Origin: Nitrosomonadales bacterium
GTDB taxonomy: Bacteria > Pseudomonadota > Gammaproteobacteria > Burkholderiales > Gallionellaceae
Assembly (NCBI GenBank): GCA_016234685.1
Contig: JACRAT010000043.1
Coordinates: 124,001 to 188,000 of the forward strand
Direction: 5' to 3'
Length of the DNA stretch: 64,000 bases
Positions 1 through 7,820 of this stretch are shown here, one piece after another; position 1 is the stretch's first letter; the number at the start of each line of letters is the position of its first letter. The position numbers and the translations under genes are program-made. The notes beneath the pieces are model-generated. The model had not been told where the DNA came from and did no database searches. It was given only the letters and a program-made list of their open reading frames with translations.

Positions 1-448
1 CGTGGTCGAGCCACACGCCAAGAATAATGGCGAGCAATAGGTAGATGCCGGGTAGCAGAGCGTCAATCTGAAATAACAATAGAGGGGAAATGGCGAGTAG
101 GCCGCTTCCGATGAGGGCGGTTTCTGGGTCGAATCGCTTCTCAGCCCAAGCATGAGACAGCGAGATGGTGATGGCGACGAGGATGACGCTGAATACCTTC
201 GCTGCAATCAGGCTTCCTGTCCACAAAAAACCAACGGGTAAGAGCAAAAGGGCTCGAAGATCAGGGGCGCCCAAGGTAACGACGGTGCTGGCAACCTGAT
301 CGGCGATGGACCAGGTAAGCAGCAGGGCTTTTGCGCCACCCTCATCAAGGCCGTAGGGGCTATTGTTTAAGAGGAAGATTGCTAGTCCTCCCCAAAGTGT
401 TAATGCGATGTGGCCAAAATGGGGGCGGAGAGCTGAAAGAATGGACAT
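1..448 (-). CDS. Polytopic membrane protein, 3' end outside window
   Basis: The frame stays open from an ATG at 448 to the window edge, giving 149 codons without a stop. The product is very hydrophobic, with an N-terminal helix (residues about 10-26) and several further helices. A polar stretch, SPYGLDEGGAK, follows the first helix. An early acidic loop after the first helix recalls polytopic GT39-like glycosyltransferases, but too little is visible to assign a family. It is divergent from the oxidase cluster that begins at 740, so the two probably share a regulatory region. The reading frame is well supported; the function is unknown. Confidence 0.6.
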   Translation of the reverse strand, partial: MSILSALRPHFGHIALTLWGGLAIFLLNNSPYGLDEGGAKALLLTWSIADQVASTVVTLGAPDLRALLLLPVGFLWTGSLIAAKVFSVILVAITISLSHAWAEKRFDPETALIGSGLLAISPLLLFQIDALLPGIYLLLAIILGVWLDH

Positions 449-587
449 GGTTTCTGAAAATTAAGGGTGGAATCGCTGCGTATGGCAGTTGCAGGACGGA
501 TTATACGCGGGAATGTCGGGGTGTGAAAAAGCTTCAAACAGGGCTTAAAGTTATGTTCGTATCTCGTGCGCTGGAGGGAATAATTTC

Positions 588-617
588 TTGACAATGCAAC
601 AAACAGGGTCTTATTAT
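588..617 (+). promoter_or_regulatory. Sigma70-type promoter for the oxidase cluster
   Basis: TTGACA at 588-593 and TATTAT at 612-617 are separated by 18 bases, close to the sigma70 consensus. It lies about 120 bases before the first gene of the oxidase cluster. I saw no convincing FNR-type half-sites beside it, so oxygen control cannot be read from this sequence. The 449-739 gap holds no gene that I can support. Confidence 0.6.
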
Positions 618-739
618 TTGCCCGAGCTATATATTTCGCGAAGATTGCTCTGGGGTGCAGGTTCGGTGGTCAGCGAGAGTGTGTCTCTAGAGGTTTGTTT
701 TCTTGTTTAGAGTTTGATGCTTAATAGAGGGAGGGGAAG

Positions 740-1009
740 ATGGAAAAAAAGTCAATTGTGTCAAAGTCATTTTGGGTGATTGTCATTGCAGGCATGACGA
801 CCGGAATGGGGAATGGGAGTGTGTTTGGTGCGGCAGTGATGTGTCTGCTGGGTCGTGGGCCTTTCGCTGATTGGGGCGGTCAAGGTGCGCTGGCCTACTC
901 GCCAGCTACGTTCTCGGGTTTTCTCGTCTGGTGCATGATTTTGTTCGGAGTGGCATTCTCGGCAATTATGGCTATTGGTATGTCTCGCCATAACGCGATG
1001 GAAAACTAA
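740..1009 (+). CDS. Small two-helix membrane protein, first gene of oxidase cluster
   Basis: This 89-residue protein is preceded by a good ribosome-binding site (GAGGGAGGGG). It has two hydrophobic segments, roughly residues 9-37 and 56-80, separated by a short glycine-rich loop, and a short charged C-terminus. I do not recognise the family. Its place as first gene behind the 588-617 promoter, with the CcoN-like gene downstream in the same direction, suggests an accessory or small structural subunit of the oxidase. It has no haem-binding motif and only one cysteine-containing hydrophobic patch. Confidence 0.6.
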   Translation: MEKKSIVSKSFWVIVIAGMTTGMGNGSVFGAAVMCLLGRGPFADWGGQGALAYSPATFSGFLVWCMILFGVAFSAIMAIGMSRHNAMEN

Positions 1010-1059
1010 AAACACTGTTTTTTTGTATTTTTGTTCTAAATTCAAGGGAGGATAGAAAC

Positions 1060-1161
1060 ATGGCAACAATCGCTGGATTGCTTGGGGTGCTGCTAGCATT
1101 TTCGAGTATGGTGCTTTCGTGGTATGTGATGACGCCAAAGAAAAAGAATGAGCAGAAGTGA
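1060..1161 (+). CDS. 33-residue single-helix membrane peptide
   Basis: A micro-ORF begins with ATG 13 bases after a strong GGGAGG site and ends with TGA at 1159-1161. It encodes one membrane helix (residues 4-24) followed by a lysine-rich tail (TPKKKNEQK). The size and design (single helix, basic cytoplasmic end) fit the small subunits such as CcoQ that accompany cbb3 oxidases, but there is no sequence signature that proves it. It lies 66 bases before the CcoN-like gene in the same direction. Confidence 0.5.
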   Translation: MATIAGLLGVLLAFSSMVLSWYVMTPKKKNEQK

Positions 1162-1227
1162 TCCCGGTTGTTTGGGGGTCGTAATCGCGCTAGATAAGCC
1201 TGAATAGAGCTAAAGAGGAGATGTAGA

Positions 1228-2634
1228 ATGCTCAAATATTTATTTGCAAAAAATGAGGATATTCCGACCGGAACAGCGGCGGTGTTCTTTGGTTTTTCGT
1301 CCATAGTCTGGTTCGTTATTGGAACTGGTCTGGGGTCTTTCAATGCGGCAAAGCTGGCATTCCCTGATTTTGTTATGGGGAATGAGTTCTTGGCGTTCGG
1401 TCACTTGCGTCAAGTGCACGTCCATGCAGTGATTTTTGGCTGGATTTCGATGGCGTTTGCGATGGCGATGATGTACATCACGCCGGCCTTGGGTAATACA
1501 AAGCTGTGGTCTGAAAAGCTGGGTGTGTGGAACTGCTTCCTGTGGAACGTGGGTCTGTCACTGGGCTTGACTGTACTTTGGGCTGGGATTACATCTGGTC
1601 GTGAATACTCGGACTTCCCTTGGTTCATTGACTTGTACATCGCTTTGTTCATTGCGATTCCGCTGTCGCTGAATGTTTGGATGACCGTGATCACTCGTCG
1701 CACTCAGGGTATCTACACGACTAACTGGTTCTTCGTGGGTGCTTGTTTCATGTTGATCATCGTGTTCCTGATCGGCAATCTTCCTGAGTTCTTCCACTTG
1801 ACTGGTTTGACGGAGGCGTATCTGACATGGTGGTTTGCTCACAACGTGCTCGGCCTGTGGATTACTCCTGTTGCAGCCGCGATTGCTTACTACACCATCC
1901 CTAAGGTTACGGGTAATCCTCTGTACTCTCACCGGATCGGTCACCTGCACTTCTGGTCTGTTGTGGTGTTCTACTCGACCCCGGCTGCTCACCACTTGAT
2001 GTCTGCACCTTTGCCTGAGTGGTTGAAGTCGTTCGCTTCTGTTGAGGGTGTGCTGATCTTGGTTCCTGCCGTTGCGTTCGTTTCCAATATCTTGCTGACC
2101 ATGCAGGGTAAGTGGAACATGTTCGTGGAGAACTTGGAAATCCGCTTCACCATCACTGGCTGCTTGCTAGCTATTCCGCTGAACATGCAAGGTGGCTTCC
2201 AGCAAACTCGTGCGATTAACTGGTATGTACACGGTACCGGCTGGATCGTTGCTCATGCGCACTTGGCGTTGCTGGGTTTCTCTACCTTCCTTGAGGGTGC
2301 TGCGGTGTATCTGGGTCTTCAGACCCTGATGAAGAGAAAGCTGTACTCGCTGACTTTGGGTAATGTGCACTTCTGGTTGTTGTTGATTGGCTTCGCGATC
2401 TACTGGATCTCGATGACGATCGCTGGTCTGATTCAAGGCGCGGGTAAGATTTACGAAGTGCCTTACATTGATGTGGTTATCGCTGAACACCCATACATGA
2501 TCGCTCGCTGGATCGGCGGCACTATGGTGTTCATCTCGAACGTGGTTTGGTTGTACAACATGTGGATGACTGCTCGCGAAGGCACTGTAGTTCCCGCAGG
2601 TCGTATGCCTCATGAATTGGCCTACGAGCGTTAA
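1228..2634 (+). CDS. ccoN: CcoN-like subunit I of a divergent cbb3-type oxidase
   Basis: Catalytic subunit that would reduce O2 and pump protons in the inner membrane. At 468 residues it matches the CcoN length. Visible ligands are H64 (low-spin haem), H205 in WWFAHN and H255-H256 (copper B), and H343/H345 in the AHAH motif (haems). Y249 lies six residues before H255, the position of the tyrosine cross-linked to histidine in C-family oxidases. Several otherwise conserved spots differ: the copper helix reads AHN rather than GHN, and the canonical segment between tyrosine and HH is replaced by STPAA. It is therefore a divergent branch rather than a standard CcoN. RBS AGAGGAG precedes the ATG. 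The ccoO-like gene follows after 29 bases. Confidence 0.85.
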   Translation: MLKYLFAKNEDIPTGTAAVFFGFSSIVWFVIGTGLGSFNAAKLAFPDFVMGNEFLAFGHLRQVHVHAVIFGWISMAFAMAMMYITPALGNTKLWSEKLGVWNCFLWNVGLSLGLTVLWAGITSGREYSDFPWFIDLYIALFIAIPLSLNVWMTVITRRTQGIYTTNWFFVGACFMLIIVFLIGNLPEFFHLTGLTEAYLTWWFAHNVLGLWITPVAAAIAYYTIPKVTGNPLYSHRIGHLHFWSVVVFYSTPAAHHLMSAPLPEWLKSFASVEGVLILVPAVAFVSNILLTMQGKWNMFVENLEIRFTITGCLLAIPLNMQGGFQQTRAINWYVHGTGWIVAHAHLALLGFSTFLEGAAVYLGLQTLMKRKLYSLTLGNVHFWLLLIGFAIYWISMTIAGLIQGAGKIYEVPYIDVVIAEHPYMIARWIGGTMVFISNVVWLYNMWMTAREGTVVPAGRMPHELAYER

Positions 2635-2663
2635 TCAATACTCAACGATTTGGGAGAATAACT

Positions 2664-3605
2664 ATGAATTTTAGAGAGTATAAGGTTGGCGCAAGACTGT
2701 TCTCGTTTGCGCTGGGGTCTTCGATGGTCATCACGCTTCTGTTTCCAGCCATGGAAATGGGCGCGGCGGTTGCGACGGATATCGCGTTGGACAAACAGTT
2801 GAGTGCTGGCCGTGAGACCGGTTTTAACTATGATGATCCGTTGATGTTGGGCTGGGGCAAGCCGTCCAAGGTTTTGGTGAGCGCAGACCCGGTTTCTGGT
2901 CAGCCGATTCCAGCTACGTACGCCTATGTGTACCCGGCTGGCACACCCTTCCCTAGCGGTATTTTGCATCCGCGCACTTTGGGTTCTGCCGGTGCAGGTC
3001 TGTCTGAGAAGGTCGGACGTGTTGGTGAGGCTCAGAAGAAGTCGGGAGCTGTTTTCCTGATTAAGAGTGATGAGCAAAAGCATTTCTATATCGAAAATGC
3101 AACGGCTACATTGGGCTGGGCGCCAGATGCAGTACTGAAGGCGGCTTTGGATGAGAATGTTGCTCATGTTGGTGCAGGTAAGACGCAGTTCGTTCGTGAA
3201 GGCTGCTGGTGGTGTCATACTCTGCTGCCAGAGCAAACGCAGGATTGGCAGGTCTTCGGTGCGCCTCCAATGTTGGGTGACTTCAATGGTGAGTCTCCCA
3301 CTGCGTTCGGTTCTGACCGGAAGGCTCCAGACTTGTTGCACGTAGCTTCACGCAACTCTTCTAAAGAGTGGATGATGTTGCACTTCTTCAATCCTCGCTT
3401 GGTGCAGCCGCACTCGATCATGCCTCGGTATGATTACTTGTGGGGTGAGAAGGATGCAACTGGAGCCAAGATCGACTTCAATAAGTGGCGTGCCGAGTAC
3501 ACCGAGTATAGCGAGGGCAAGCGGGCTGATGCGCCTGAAGTGCCTTCCTTTGCTAAGGATAGCCGGATCCGCGATCTGGTCGATTTCATGCTGAGTCTTA
3601 AATAA
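2664..3605 (+). CDS. ccoO: CcoO-like monohaem cytochrome c subunit
   Basis: Electron-transfer subunit expected to deliver electrons from a periplasmic donor to the CcoN-like subunit. It has one N-terminal membrane helix (about residues 13-35), a periplasmic domain, and a single haem c site, C181-W-W-C184-H185, preceded by VREG as in CcoO. M253 in SIMPRYDYL is the likely sixth haem ligand, equivalent to the SIMP motif of CcoO. It is 313 residues against roughly 200-240 for common CcoO proteins; the extra length is mainly a region between the helix and the haem site. It ends 13 bases before the next gene, consistent with one operon. Confidence 0.82.
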   Translation: MNFREYKVGARLFSFALGSSMVITLLFPAMEMGAAVATDIALDKQLSAGRETGFNYDDPLMLGWGKPSKVLVSADPVSGQPIPATYAYVYPAGTPFPSGILHPRTLGSAGAGLSEKVGRVGEAQKKSGAVFLIKSDEQKHFYIENATATLGWAPDAVLKAALDENVAHVGAGKTQFVREGCWWCHTLLPEQTQDWQVFGAPPMLGDFNGESPTAFGSDRKAPDLLHVASRNSSKEWMMLHFFNPRLVQPHSIMPRYDYLWGEKDATGAKIDFNKWRAEYTEYSEGKRADAPEVPSFAKDSRIRDLVDFMLSLK

Positions 3606-3618
3606 GGGGAGCGCTACT

Positions 3619-4242
3619 ATGTCATGGGTATTTTCCAATCCACTAGTAACATTGAGTGATTCTGAAAAGAATGAACGGGATAAGGCGCTTTGGGAGGCTG
3701 AGGACCTAGGTGGGATCACTGAGGACAACAATCGCGTGCCGGTTCCGGTTGTTGCTCTGGTTTTCCTGACTGTGCTGACTGCATTTGCGATTACCTTCCC
3801 GCTTTGGGGGCAGCGTCCAACTGCGGCAATCTATGTTGACTATGTCAAAACCCTAAACTCTCCTGAAGTTCAGGCGATTCAGGATGATGCCGTAGCCATG
3901 CAAAAGATTGTTGATGCTAACAAGGGTAGTGCTCAGGCTTCGCAGATAGAGCGCCATCCTGTGTCTTTGGATGACCTGCGTATCTTGGCTCCTCAAATCG
4001 AAGCGTTGCAAAAGAACGGTGCCGATTTGCGCGAGTACACAGTGGTCGGTCCGCAGGTTGTACTCTCCAACTACGAGGGTAATAAGAAGGCTGACGGTAC
4101 TAGAGAGCGCTTCCAGCCTTGGTGGGATATCGGTTACACAATCGATATTTTCTATCTGTTGGCGTTCTTCTTGGGCGCAACCATCGTCATCAAGCGCTTG
4201 CCTCCCAGCAGCTGGGAGCCGACGCATAAGCATGATCATTGA
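3619..4242 (+). CDS. Two-helix membrane protein with FPxWGxRP motif
   Basis: The protein has 207 residues: an acidic N-terminus, a first helix (about 43-63) ending in the motif FPLWGQRP, a 100-residue loop rich in charged residues, and a second helix (about 172-192). No haem motif is present. The first-helix region resembles that of the 141-residue protein at 11766-12191, which ends in FPFWGDRPG and has an aspartate before helix 2 as well. The two are probably paralogues differing in loop length. The topology recalls the membrane anchor of CcoP without its cytochrome domains, but that is only a suggestion. RBS GGGGAG lies before the ATG. Confidence 0.65.
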   Translation: MSWVFSNPLVTLSDSEKNERDKALWEAEDLGGITEDNNRVPVPVVALVFLTVLTAFAITFPLWGQRPTAAIYVDYVKTLNSPEVQAIQDDAVAMQKIVDANKGSAQASQIERHPVSLDDLRILAPQIEALQKNGADLREYTVVGPQVVLSNYEGNKKADGTRERFQPWWDIGYTIDIFYLLAFFLGATIVIKRLPPSSWEPTHKHDH

Positions 4243-4288
4243 TTGATTTGCCTATATTTGATTGTAATAAATTTACTAGGAGATAATA

Positions 4289-4414
4289 ATGATTGAGCTT
4301 GACAATGGTCCGATCGCAATTGGTTTGATTATCGCAATTGCGTACCTAGGCCCGCTCGTTTTCAGCTTCTTTGTGGATAACTACGACAAGAGTTCTCCGC
4401 AAGTCAAAGCTTGA
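4289..4414 (+). CDS. 41-residue single-helix membrane peptide
   Basis: An ATG 7 bases after TAGGAG opens a 41-codon frame. The product has one helix (residues 9-28) and a polar tail ending SSPQVKA. It is a good candidate for a small structural oxidase subunit by position and size, between the two-helix protein at 3619 and the 4436-4460 hairpin. I see no family signature. The strong ribosome-binding site and position in an otherwise tightly packed operon are the main support. Confidence 0.5.
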   Translation: MIELDNGPIAIGLIIAIAYLGPLVFSFFVDNYDKSSPQVKA

Positions 4415-4435
4415 TTTGACAGCAGGTGAGTAAAG

Positions 4436-4460
4436 CAATGCCGCCCGATGGGCGGCATTG
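4436..4460 (+). terminator. Perfect 11-bp hairpin inside oxidase operon
   Basis: CAATGCCGCCC and GGGCGGCATTG form a perfect 11-bp stem with a three-base loop. There is no long T run after it (TCATGTTTGG), so it may be a weak terminator, an attenuator or an mRNA-stabilising 3' end that separates expression of the catalytic subunits upstream from the accessory genes downstream. Confidence 0.5.
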
Positions 4461-4496
4461 TCATGTTTGGAAGTCGATAATAAGGAGTTCGTTAGT

Positions 4497-4799
4497 ATGC
4501 AGCTTGATATGGTAGGTACTGCTCATGGGCTGCTGATACAGGCGGGAGAGGGTGTTTCGCCAAGTTTGGATTTGAGTATAGAAGGAATGCGGAGCCAAGA
4601 GTTTAGTGTAGGGGTGTTCGTGTTTATGCTCTTAGGGGTGTTCGTCTTTTCAGGTATCGTTTTTACGGTTATGTTCGGTAAGTCGGCCCCCAAAACGATG
4701 AAGCGGGGCGAAAAAATTCTCTTTGGTGCCATTATTCTGGGTATCATTGCCGCCGTTGCTTTTGGTGCAACACAGATGCTTTCCGGCTATCTGTTCTAG
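4497..4799 (+). CDS. Small two-helix membrane protein of oxidase cluster
   Basis: The ATG at 4497 was chosen because TAAGGAG lies 9 bases upstream; the earlier in-frame start at 4458 would overlap the hairpin at 4436-4460. The product has 100 residues with two helices (about 37-58 and 74-97) and a basic loop (KSAPKTMKRGEK). No family is recognised. It is followed after 15 bases by the CcoS-like gene, so it probably belongs to the same assembly or accessory unit of the oxidase. Confidence 0.58.
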   Translation: MQLDMVGTAHGLLIQAGEGVSPSLDLSIEGMRSQEFSVGVFVFMLLGVFVFSGIVFTVMFGKSAPKTMKRGEKILFGAIILGIIAAVAFGATQMLSGYLF

Positions 4800-4814
4800 T
4801 CTAGCGAGGAAAAT

Positions 4815-5087
4815 ATGGGATTTTTTGAATCATTGGGTGATGGATGGACTATCTATCTGTGGCTGATAATCGGCGGCATGATTATCATCGCTGCGATTTA
4901 TGGTATTCGTTGGGCGTCCAAGAATGAACAGTTTGATGAGGACATCAAGTATCTAGTCTTCAATGAAGGCGATCAGGACAAAATGACCCCTGAGGAATAT
5001 GCAAAAAGTCGGGAAGTCTTGGTTGCACAAGAAAAGAGCCGAGAGCGTCACTTGAAGTTAGAAGAAGAGCGTAAGAAAAAGAAATGA
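4815..5087 (+). CDS. CcoS-like oxidase assembly protein
   Basis: The 90-residue protein has an N-terminal helix (about residues 12-33) followed by IRWASKNEQFDE. This resembles the sequence just after the helix in CcoS (WAVKSGQFDD-like), a small protein needed for cofactor insertion into CcoN in other bacteria. The C-terminal half is longer than in CcoS and strongly charged, ending with a lysine run, perhaps a coiled coil. It overlaps the cytochrome gene by four bases (ATGA). Assignment to the CcoS family is plausible but rests on this short segment. Confidence 0.55.
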   Translation: MGFFESLGDGWTIYLWLIIGGMIIIAAIYGIRWASKNEQFDEDIKYLVFNEGDQDKMTPEEYAKSREVLVAQEKSRERHLKLEEERKKKK

Positions 5088-5575
5088 AGCGCGGGGAGAA
5101 GGTAATAATCCTAATCATCGTCTTGGTAGTGGCTGTGGCGATGGCAAAAAATATCTGGGTCCAGCACACGACCAAGGAAGTCGATCAGGGCATACCTTAC
5201 TATTCTACTGCGACGCCCGAGCTGTCGCGGACTGCGATGGATATCTACCGCGAGAATGGTTGCAAAAAGTGCCACTCGCTATGGACGGTGAAAAATATGC
5301 AAGAAACGGTGCCAGCTCCTATTTTGGACGGCATAGGCTCTTTGCGTACCGAGGAATGGCTCTACAGCTATCTTTCGGCCGAATCGCCACAGGAAATTCT
5401 CCCGACCAGATTGCTTCCAGAATGGAAGATGCCATCTTATGCCAAGCTCTCAGAGCAGGATCGTAAAGCACTGGCTGGCTATCTGGCGAGCCTGAAGGTC
5501 AAGGATTGGTATCTGGAAGATACGCGCAAGGCTGAATATCAGAAGCTCACAGGTAAGCCATACAAGCATGAATAA
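5084..5575 (+). CDS. Membrane-anchored monohaem cytochrome c
   Basis: A 163-residue protein with an N-terminal anchor helix (residues 7-22) and a class I cytochrome c fold. The haem site is C60-K-K-C63-H64 and the probable distal ligand is M116 in WKMPSY. It would face the periplasm and pass electrons to the oxidase. With the CcoO-like protein this gives two c haems, not the three found in CcoO plus dihaem CcoP, so it may take the place of CcoP. It overlaps neighbours on both sides (4 and 8 bases), which indicates translational coupling. Confidence 0.78.
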   Translation: MKRGEKVIILIIVLVVAVAMAKNIWVQHTTKEVDQGIPYYSTATPELSRTAMDIYRENGCKKCHSLWTVKNMQETVPAPILDGIGSLRTEEWLYSYLSAESPQEILPTRLLPEWKMPSYAKLSEQDRKALAGYLASLKVKDWYLEDTRKAEYQKLTGKPYKHE

Positions 5576-6032
5576 AGAACGCCTGACCAACGGATTCGTC
5601 GCACTGCTGTTGGGCAGTGCGTTGAATCACTTCGGAGATAGGCTCCTTGGGGTGCAAATCGAGGTCTTCAAGGGGTTGGAAAGTTTTAGTCCCTTGTGGA
5701 TTGCTGACGTTTTCGTCTTGCCGTTCTTTGTCGGATTGTTGGTTGCGGCGATCTTCGGCATGGGAGGGAAATGGTTGTGTTACTTCCCGCCTCTCATCGT
5801 ACGGAGTATCGCCTATGTTCAAATCATGAATGCACCGCATCTCTTGCCGGGTGAGCATTTGCTGCCTTTCGGTTGGTGGGGATTTTTCGTGATCCTTGCT
5901 ATGGAGGCGGCGGCCTTCGGCGGGATACTTGGCGAGATCATGATAAAGAGCACGTACGGCAGACGCCCCCGTCACTTGGTATACAAGGATAAGAATGCGC
6001 CGGCAGATGCGGGCGTTGAAGTGAAAGAATGA
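5568..6032 (+). CDS. Polytopic membrane protein of oxidase cluster
   Basis: The 154-residue protein has about four hydrophobic segments (around 10-25, 44-65, 70-85, 100-125) and a charged C-terminus. It contains several histidines near membrane ends (NHFGD, APHLLPGEHLL), which could bind a metal or haem, but no recognised motif. It overlaps the cytochrome gene upstream by 8 bases and the FGE-fold gene downstream by 4 bases, so it is translated as part of the same unit. Function unknown. Confidence 0.6.
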   Translation: MNKERLTNGFVALLLGSALNHFGDRLLGVQIEVFKGLESFSPLWIADVFVLPFFVGLLVAAIFGMGGKWLCYFPPLIVRSIAYVQIMNAPHLLPGEHLLPFGWWGFFVILAMEAAAFGGILGEIMIKSTYGRRPRHLVYKDKNAPADAGVEVKE

Positions 6033-7108
6033 CACAGCCTCACATCGGTTATAAGTCGGTCGTTACGGTCGAAGAGCGCGCGCGTCGTAAGCGTTATCTC
6101 TCTGCTACCATCGTAACCTGCCTCGTTCTGGCCATCATCGGCGGAAGTGTTCACGTGGTTCAGCTGGGCGCTAACCGCGTGTCTGACATGCGGAACAAAG
6201 CCACCTACGATCTGAAAGAGGAAAGTTCCAGAGTTCGTGCGGCTGGCGAAGATGTCTCGTTGCATAAGATCAACGAAGACAACAAGGATGTGGTTGCGGG
6301 CTACACGCAAGACCAGATCGAGACCTTGATCCCCCAAGCTGAGTGGGCCGAGTTGGATCAAACCGTCTTGATCACTGCGGGCGAATTCCAGATGGGAACG
6401 GATTTGGAGCGTGCCGATGCGCAGAATCATCCTCAGCACGGCGTGCAACTGGGCGCATATGAAATCGACAAATATCCTGTCACCAACGCGCAATATGCCA
6501 AGTTCGTGGCGGCCACCGGCCATCGCCCTCCCTTGCATTGGAAAGACGGCAAGATCCCCTTGCATGAGCTGAAACATCCTGTCACCTTGGTTTCTTGGTT
6601 CGATGCGGCGGCCTATGCCAAATGGGCGAACAAGCGTCTGCCCACTGAGGCTGAGTGGGAGAAGGCCGCGCGCGGAAGCGATGCGCGGCGCTGGCCTTGG
6701 GGTAACACGATGGAGCCAACGCGTTTGAACACCTATTACAACGTCGGCTCGACGACGGATGTGACCCGTTATCCCGAGGGCGCAAGCCCCTACGGCGTGA
6801 TGGATATGGCGGGCAATGTGAACGAATGGACGGCAGATGATTTCAAGCCTTACGACGGCAGCAAGGCGCCGGAAGATTTGTTCCAAGGTAAGGTTGCTCG
6901 TGCAGCCAGCGATCAGGACAAAGCGCTTAAAGTGGTCGACTTGATGCCTGTCGGCGGGCGCTACAAAGTACTGCGTGGTGGCTCATGGAAGGGCGACCCC
7001 TTCTCGACAGCGACCTTCCATCGAAACTATGCATGGCCGAATTACGCCTCCGACTTTTTTGGGTTCCGCTGTGTGCGGGATGTCCAGCACGAAGGAAAGA
7101 AAAAATGA
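6029..7108 (+). CDS. Membrane-anchored FGE/SUMF1-fold protein lacking catalytic cysteine
   Basis: Residues 24-46 form an anchor helix and 112-350 form a formylglycine-generating-enzyme (FGE-sulfatase) domain. Typical motifs are present: F120-QMGTD, YPVTNAQYAKFV (149-160), RLPTEAEWEKAARG (203-216), GNVNEW (262-267), LRGGSW (315-320) and GFRC (345-348). In human FGE the copper-binding catalytic pair lies in HRSYCYRYRC; here that site reads HRNYAWPNY (331-339), so the cysteines are absent. It cannot be an ordinary FGE. FGE-fold proteins without these cysteines occur with redox enzymes (NirV-type), so an assembly or scaffold role for the oxidase is a reasonable inference. It overlaps both neighbours by four bases. 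Confidence 0.8.
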   Translation: MTQPHIGYKSVVTVEERARRKRYLSATIVTCLVLAIIGGSVHVVQLGANRVSDMRNKATYDLKEESSRVRAAGEDVSLHKINEDNKDVVAGYTQDQIETLIPQAEWAELDQTVLITAGEFQMGTDLERADAQNHPQHGVQLGAYEIDKYPVTNAQYAKFVAATGHRPPLHWKDGKIPLHELKHPVTLVSWFDAAAYAKWANKRLPTEAEWEKAARGSDARRWPWGNTMEPTRLNTYYNVGSTTDVTRYPEGASPYGVMDMAGNVNEWTADDFKPYDGSKAPEDLFQGKVARAASDQDKALKVVDLMPVGGRYKVLRGGSWKGDPFSTATFHRNYAWPNYASDFFGFRCVRDVQHEGKKK

Positions 7109-7350
7109 ACACAAGTGGATACCTCTCGCGCATCGCCGGGGTGCTGTGTCTTACCCTGTTATGGACTGAACCGAGCTGGGCGATGGATAGCTACCGCTAT
7201 CTACATGTCTCCATCGACACCCCGTGGTATATCTTCATCTTTCTGCTGACCATCTTCTTCGCCCCATTCCTGTTGATGGCGATCTTGGTCTGGCGTTATG
7301 CCGAGCGCAAGAAAGAACACAAGAACGCGGCATCGGGAGAGCAGAAGTAA
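7105..7350 (+). CDS. Small exported/membrane protein
   Basis: The ATG at 7105 overlaps the stop of the FGE-fold gene (ATGA). The product has 81 residues: a likely signal peptide (residues 1-26, ending PSWA), a short periplasmic segment (MDSYRYLHVSIDTPW) and one helix (about 42-64), then a basic tail. The family is not recognised. Coupled translation and the shared direction place it in the oxidase operon, probably as a small membrane subunit. Confidence 0.55.
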   Translation: MNTSGYLSRIAGVLCLTLLWTEPSWAMDSYRYLHVSIDTPWYIFIFLLTIFFAPFLLMAILVWRYAERKKEHKNAASGEQK

Positions 7351-7739
7351 TGATCGGTAAGACTTGGGATGTGGTATCGGCGTGCCTGCGTCACGCCATG
7401 CTGGCCTTGTCGCTGAGCTTGTACTTTCTCGCGCCGACGGCCTTGGCAGCACAGCCACCAACTGAAGCCAACGCGACAGCGGTGATGAAAGCCTTTAAGC
7501 AACAGGAAGAAGCGGCTGCCGCCGCAGCGAACCCGGAGCGGGATCATCAGCGCCAGGTCATCATGTTCCTGCTCGGTGCGCCGTTGCTGGTGTTGCTGCT
7601 CATCACCGGCGGACTGGGCATCGCCATGGGCATCTATGGCAAGCGCGTATTCGTTCCGCACACGATCTTTGCCGGGCTGACTATGACGTTGGCCTTGGTG
7701 CATGTGGTCGTCGGCTTGGTCTGGTTCTACCCCTTCTAG
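7350..7739 (+). CDS. Two-helix membrane protein with signal peptide
   Basis: TAATG couples its start to the stop of the preceding gene. The 129-residue product has a signal peptide (about residues 1-34, ending ALAA), an alanine-rich linker, and two C-terminal helices (about 69-93 and 104-127). Two histidines, in the loop before the last helix (VPHTIF) and within that helix (LVHVVVG), could ligate haem, but no known motif is complete. It is the last tightly packed gene before an 81-base gap. Function unknown. Confidence 0.55.
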   Translation: MIGKTWDVVSACLRHAMLALSLSLYFLAPTALAAQPPTEANATAVMKAFKQQEEAAAAAANPERDHQRQVIMFLLGAPLLVLLLITGGLGIAMGIYGKRVFVPHTIFAGLTMTLALVHVVVGLVWFYPF

Positions 7740-7820
7740 CCATCATAGCTTGCCTCGGTCTGCCATCGTGTCGGGGGCAATCTTTTCAGGCATTCGTGCC
7801 ATTAAAACTAAGGTGTGAAC

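Noticed and set aside
449-739. FNR/ANR box upstream of the oxidase cluster
   Set aside because: No TTGAT-N4-ATCAA-like palindrome could be found at a sensible distance from the promoter.
1228-2634. Assignment of the CcoN-like protein as a nitric oxide reductase
   Set aside because: The tyrosine six residues before the copper HH pair (Y249) is present and a CcoO-like partner, CcoG and a CcoS-like protein are encoded; these fit an oxidase better.
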